Below, one piece after another: positions 14,658-15,433 of a stretch of 15,433 nt of DNA. Below the pieces are notes generated by a model, which made no database searches, was not told the origin of the DNA, and saw only the letters and a program-made list of their open reading frames with translations. The position numbers were made by a program, and so were the translations under genes. Source of the DNA: Microbacteriaceae bacterium (GTDB taxonomy: Bacteria; Actinomycetota; Actinomycetes; Actinomycetales; Microbacteriaceae). The first letter of the stretch is position 1. Each line of letters starts with the position of its first letter. The stretch is taken from assembly GCA_947453285.1 (NCBI GenBank), contig CANGGA010000008.1, positions 1 to 15,433 of the forward strand, given 5' to 3'.

Positions 14658-14680
14658 CCAATAATTGGTCCTCGCCAATT
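14658..14680. promoter_or_regulatory. CCAAT/ATTGG inverted-repeat cluster in the divergent region
   Basis: Three five-base half-sites stand close together: CCAAT (14658-14662), ATTGG (14664-14668) and CCAAT (14675-14679). The first two make a perfect palindrome around a single A; the last two extend to AATTGG-N6-CCAATT. The centres are 6 and 11 bp apart, the latter close to one helical turn. The cluster lies over the leader and ribosome binding site of the isomerase gene and next to its candidate -10. It may be an operator or simply AT-rich chance. Confidence 0.35.
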
Positions 14681-14683
14681 TTA
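14678..14683 (-). promoter_or_regulatory. Candidate -10 for the isomerase-DUF349 operon
   Basis: Read on the - strand, TAAAAT (14683 to 14678) would start transcription near 14671, leaving a leader of about 22 nt that contains the GGAGGA ribosome binding site. No good -35 is seen. It partly overlaps the CCAAT/ATTGG cluster, which would suit repression if that cluster is an operator. Confidence 0.35.
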
Positions 14684-14714
14684 CGCAGATTATTCGGGTC
14701 AGGTTTCTTGCGGG

Positions 14715-14720
14715 TAACCT
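14715..14720 (+). promoter_or_regulatory. Candidate -10 element for a leaderless rarA transcript
   Basis: TAACCT ends 6 nt before the rarA ATG at 14727, with AGAAAA between and no Shine-Dalgarno, the same geometry as pdxS. The -35 region at 17 bp (ATTCGG) is poor. As the first gene of a divergent pair, rarA must have its own promoter in the 77-nt gap, which raises the likelihood that this box is real. Confidence 0.55.
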
Positions 14721-14726
14721 AGAAAA

Positions 14727-15433
14727 ATGGCTGAGAGCATGTTCGACGGGGTCGCTCCTTTGGCGGCTCGAATGCGCCCGAAGAGCATCGAAGAGGTTGT
14801 CGGTCAGCAGCACCTGCTCAAGCCTGGCTCTCCGCTTCGCAAATTGGCCGAGCCGGTTAGCGCCGATGCAAGAATCAGCACGGCCAGCGTTATTCTCTGG
14901 GGTCCACCTGGCACCGGCAAGACCACCTTGGCTAAGGCAGTCGCGTTTTCTAGCAACCGCAATTTTGTCGAATTGAGCGCTGTGACTGCCGGCGTCAAGG
15001 AGGTTCGCGAGGCCATCGAGAAGGCTCGCAATGATCGCGAGTCATTTGGCCTGAACACCATCCTGTTTCTAGATGAGATTCACCGCTTCAGCAAGGCTCA
15101 ACAGGATGTTCTGTTGCCAGGGGTCGAGGGCGGCTGGATCGTTCTCATCGCCGCGACGACCGAAAACCCTAGTTTTTCGGTTATCAGCCCACTGCTTTCG
15201 CGGTCGCTATTGCTAACCCTGAATTCGCTTTCCGAAACTGAAATCCTGCAGCTTCTAGAGCGTGCCATGGCAGACTCCAGAGGGCTCAAGGGGCGATTCA
15301 GCGCTGCTGCCGAAGTATTGAATCAGATCGCTCTGGTCGCCGGTGGCGACGCCCGCCGCGCCCTTACTGTTCTTGAAGCGGCTGCAGCCTCGATCGAGGG
15401 CGAAGGCCATAGCCCATATGCAATCACAAGCGA
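14727..15433 (+). CDS. rarA: Replication-associated recombination protein RarA (MgsA), partial, 3' end beyond window
   Basis: AAA+ ATPase of the RarA/MgsA/WRNIP1 family, which acts at stalled replication forks and binds single-stranded-DNA-binding protein. The first 235 residues are present and open to the window edge; the tetramerisation part of the C-terminal half is missing. Seen are the N-terminal PLAARMRPKSIEEVVGQQHL (11-30), Walker A GPPGTGKTT (59-67), Walker B LFLDEIH (113-119), the family-diagnostic QQDVLLPGVE (125-134) and AATTENPSFSV (142-152), arginine finger R159 in LLSRS, and sensor 2 GGDARRAL (206-213). These distinguish it from RuvB and from the clamp-loader subunits. The ATG was chosen because it gives the expected N-terminus; there is no Shine-Dalgarno, and translation is probably leaderless. 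Confidence 0.95.
   Translation, partial: MAESMFDGVAPLAARMRPKSIEEVVGQQHLLKPGSPLRKLAEPVSADARISTASVILWGPPGTGKTTLAKAVAFSSNRNFVELSAVTAGVKEVREAIEKARNDRESFGLNTILFLDEIHRFSKAQQDVLLPGVEGGWIVLIAATTENPSFSVISPLLSRSLLLTLNSLSETEILQLLERAMADSRGLKGRFSAAAEVLNQIALVAGGDARRALTVLEAAAASIEGEGHSPYAITS

Noticed and set aside
14650..14661. TTG at 14661-14659 as the start of the isomerase gene.
   Set aside because: It overlaps the GGAGGA ribosome binding site that serves the TTG at 14649-14647; the inner start gives the MASKKK N-terminus expected of this protein type.
1..15433. Search by eye for tRNA or rRNA genes, insertion sequences, CRISPR repeats, attachment sites, toxin-antitoxin pairs and phage genes.
   Set aside because: None was seen; more than 95% of the window is conserved housekeeping coding sequence and the gaps are all under 80 nt.

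Overview
The window is an ordinary chromosomal housekeeping segment from a high-confidence actinobacterium, most likely a small-genome, moderate-GC member of the Microbacteriaceae such as the freshwater Rhodoluna/Aquiluna type. This placement is an inference from four things: the gene order thrS-HIT-pdxST-yebC-ruvCAB-yajC-secDF-rel, the actinobacterial style of several proteins (SecD with a Ser/Pro insert, a membrane-anchored cyclophilin, a DUF349 protein beside rel), base composition that looks only slightly above 50% GC, and very tight packing. No mobile elements, RNA genes, CRISPR arrays or foreign-looking islands were seen.

Layout. Positions 1-12564 carry twelve co-directional + strand genes: thrS (threonyl-tRNA synthetase), a HIT-family nucleotide phosphorylase/hydrolase, pdxS and pdxT (the two halves of the pyridoxal phosphate synthase), yebC, the Holliday-junction set ruvC-ruvA-ruvB, the Sec accessory set yajC-secD-secF, and a bifunctional rel. 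Two - strand genes converge on rel: a triple-repeat DUF349 protein and, upstream of it, a membrane-anchored cyclophilin-type peptidyl-prolyl isomerase. A divergent + strand rarA begins at 14727 and runs off the window end. Start codons are mixed (TTG for thrS, pdxT and the isomerase; GTG for ruvC, ruvA, ruvB, secD and rel). Several start calls rest on Shine-Dalgarno position or on overlap with the previous stop.

How the genes work together. PdxS and PdxT form one enzyme complex; RuvA, RuvB and RuvC form one resolvasome, with RarA acting in a related replication-repair process; YajC, SecD and SecF form the accessory complex of the Sec translocon; Rel controls (p)ppGpp. The remaining genes are linked by position rather than by known pathway.

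Points of interest are mainly regulatory. Three genes without a Shine-Dalgarno (pdxS, ruvA, rarA) each have a TANNNT hexamer ending exactly 6 nt before the start codon, which is the geometry of leaderless transcripts. A perfect TATAAT overlaps the ruvB stop codon and is followed by a hairpin at the predicted start of the yajC-secDF message. The rel Shine-Dalgarno lies in a small hairpin. The isomerase/rarA divergent region has phased CCAAT/ATTGG half-sites. Genes that I recall sitting inside this cluster in other actinobacteria (pgsA and PI-mannoside genes after the HIT gene, apt before rel) are absent here. I did not find convincing evidence of an undescribed multi-gene system.
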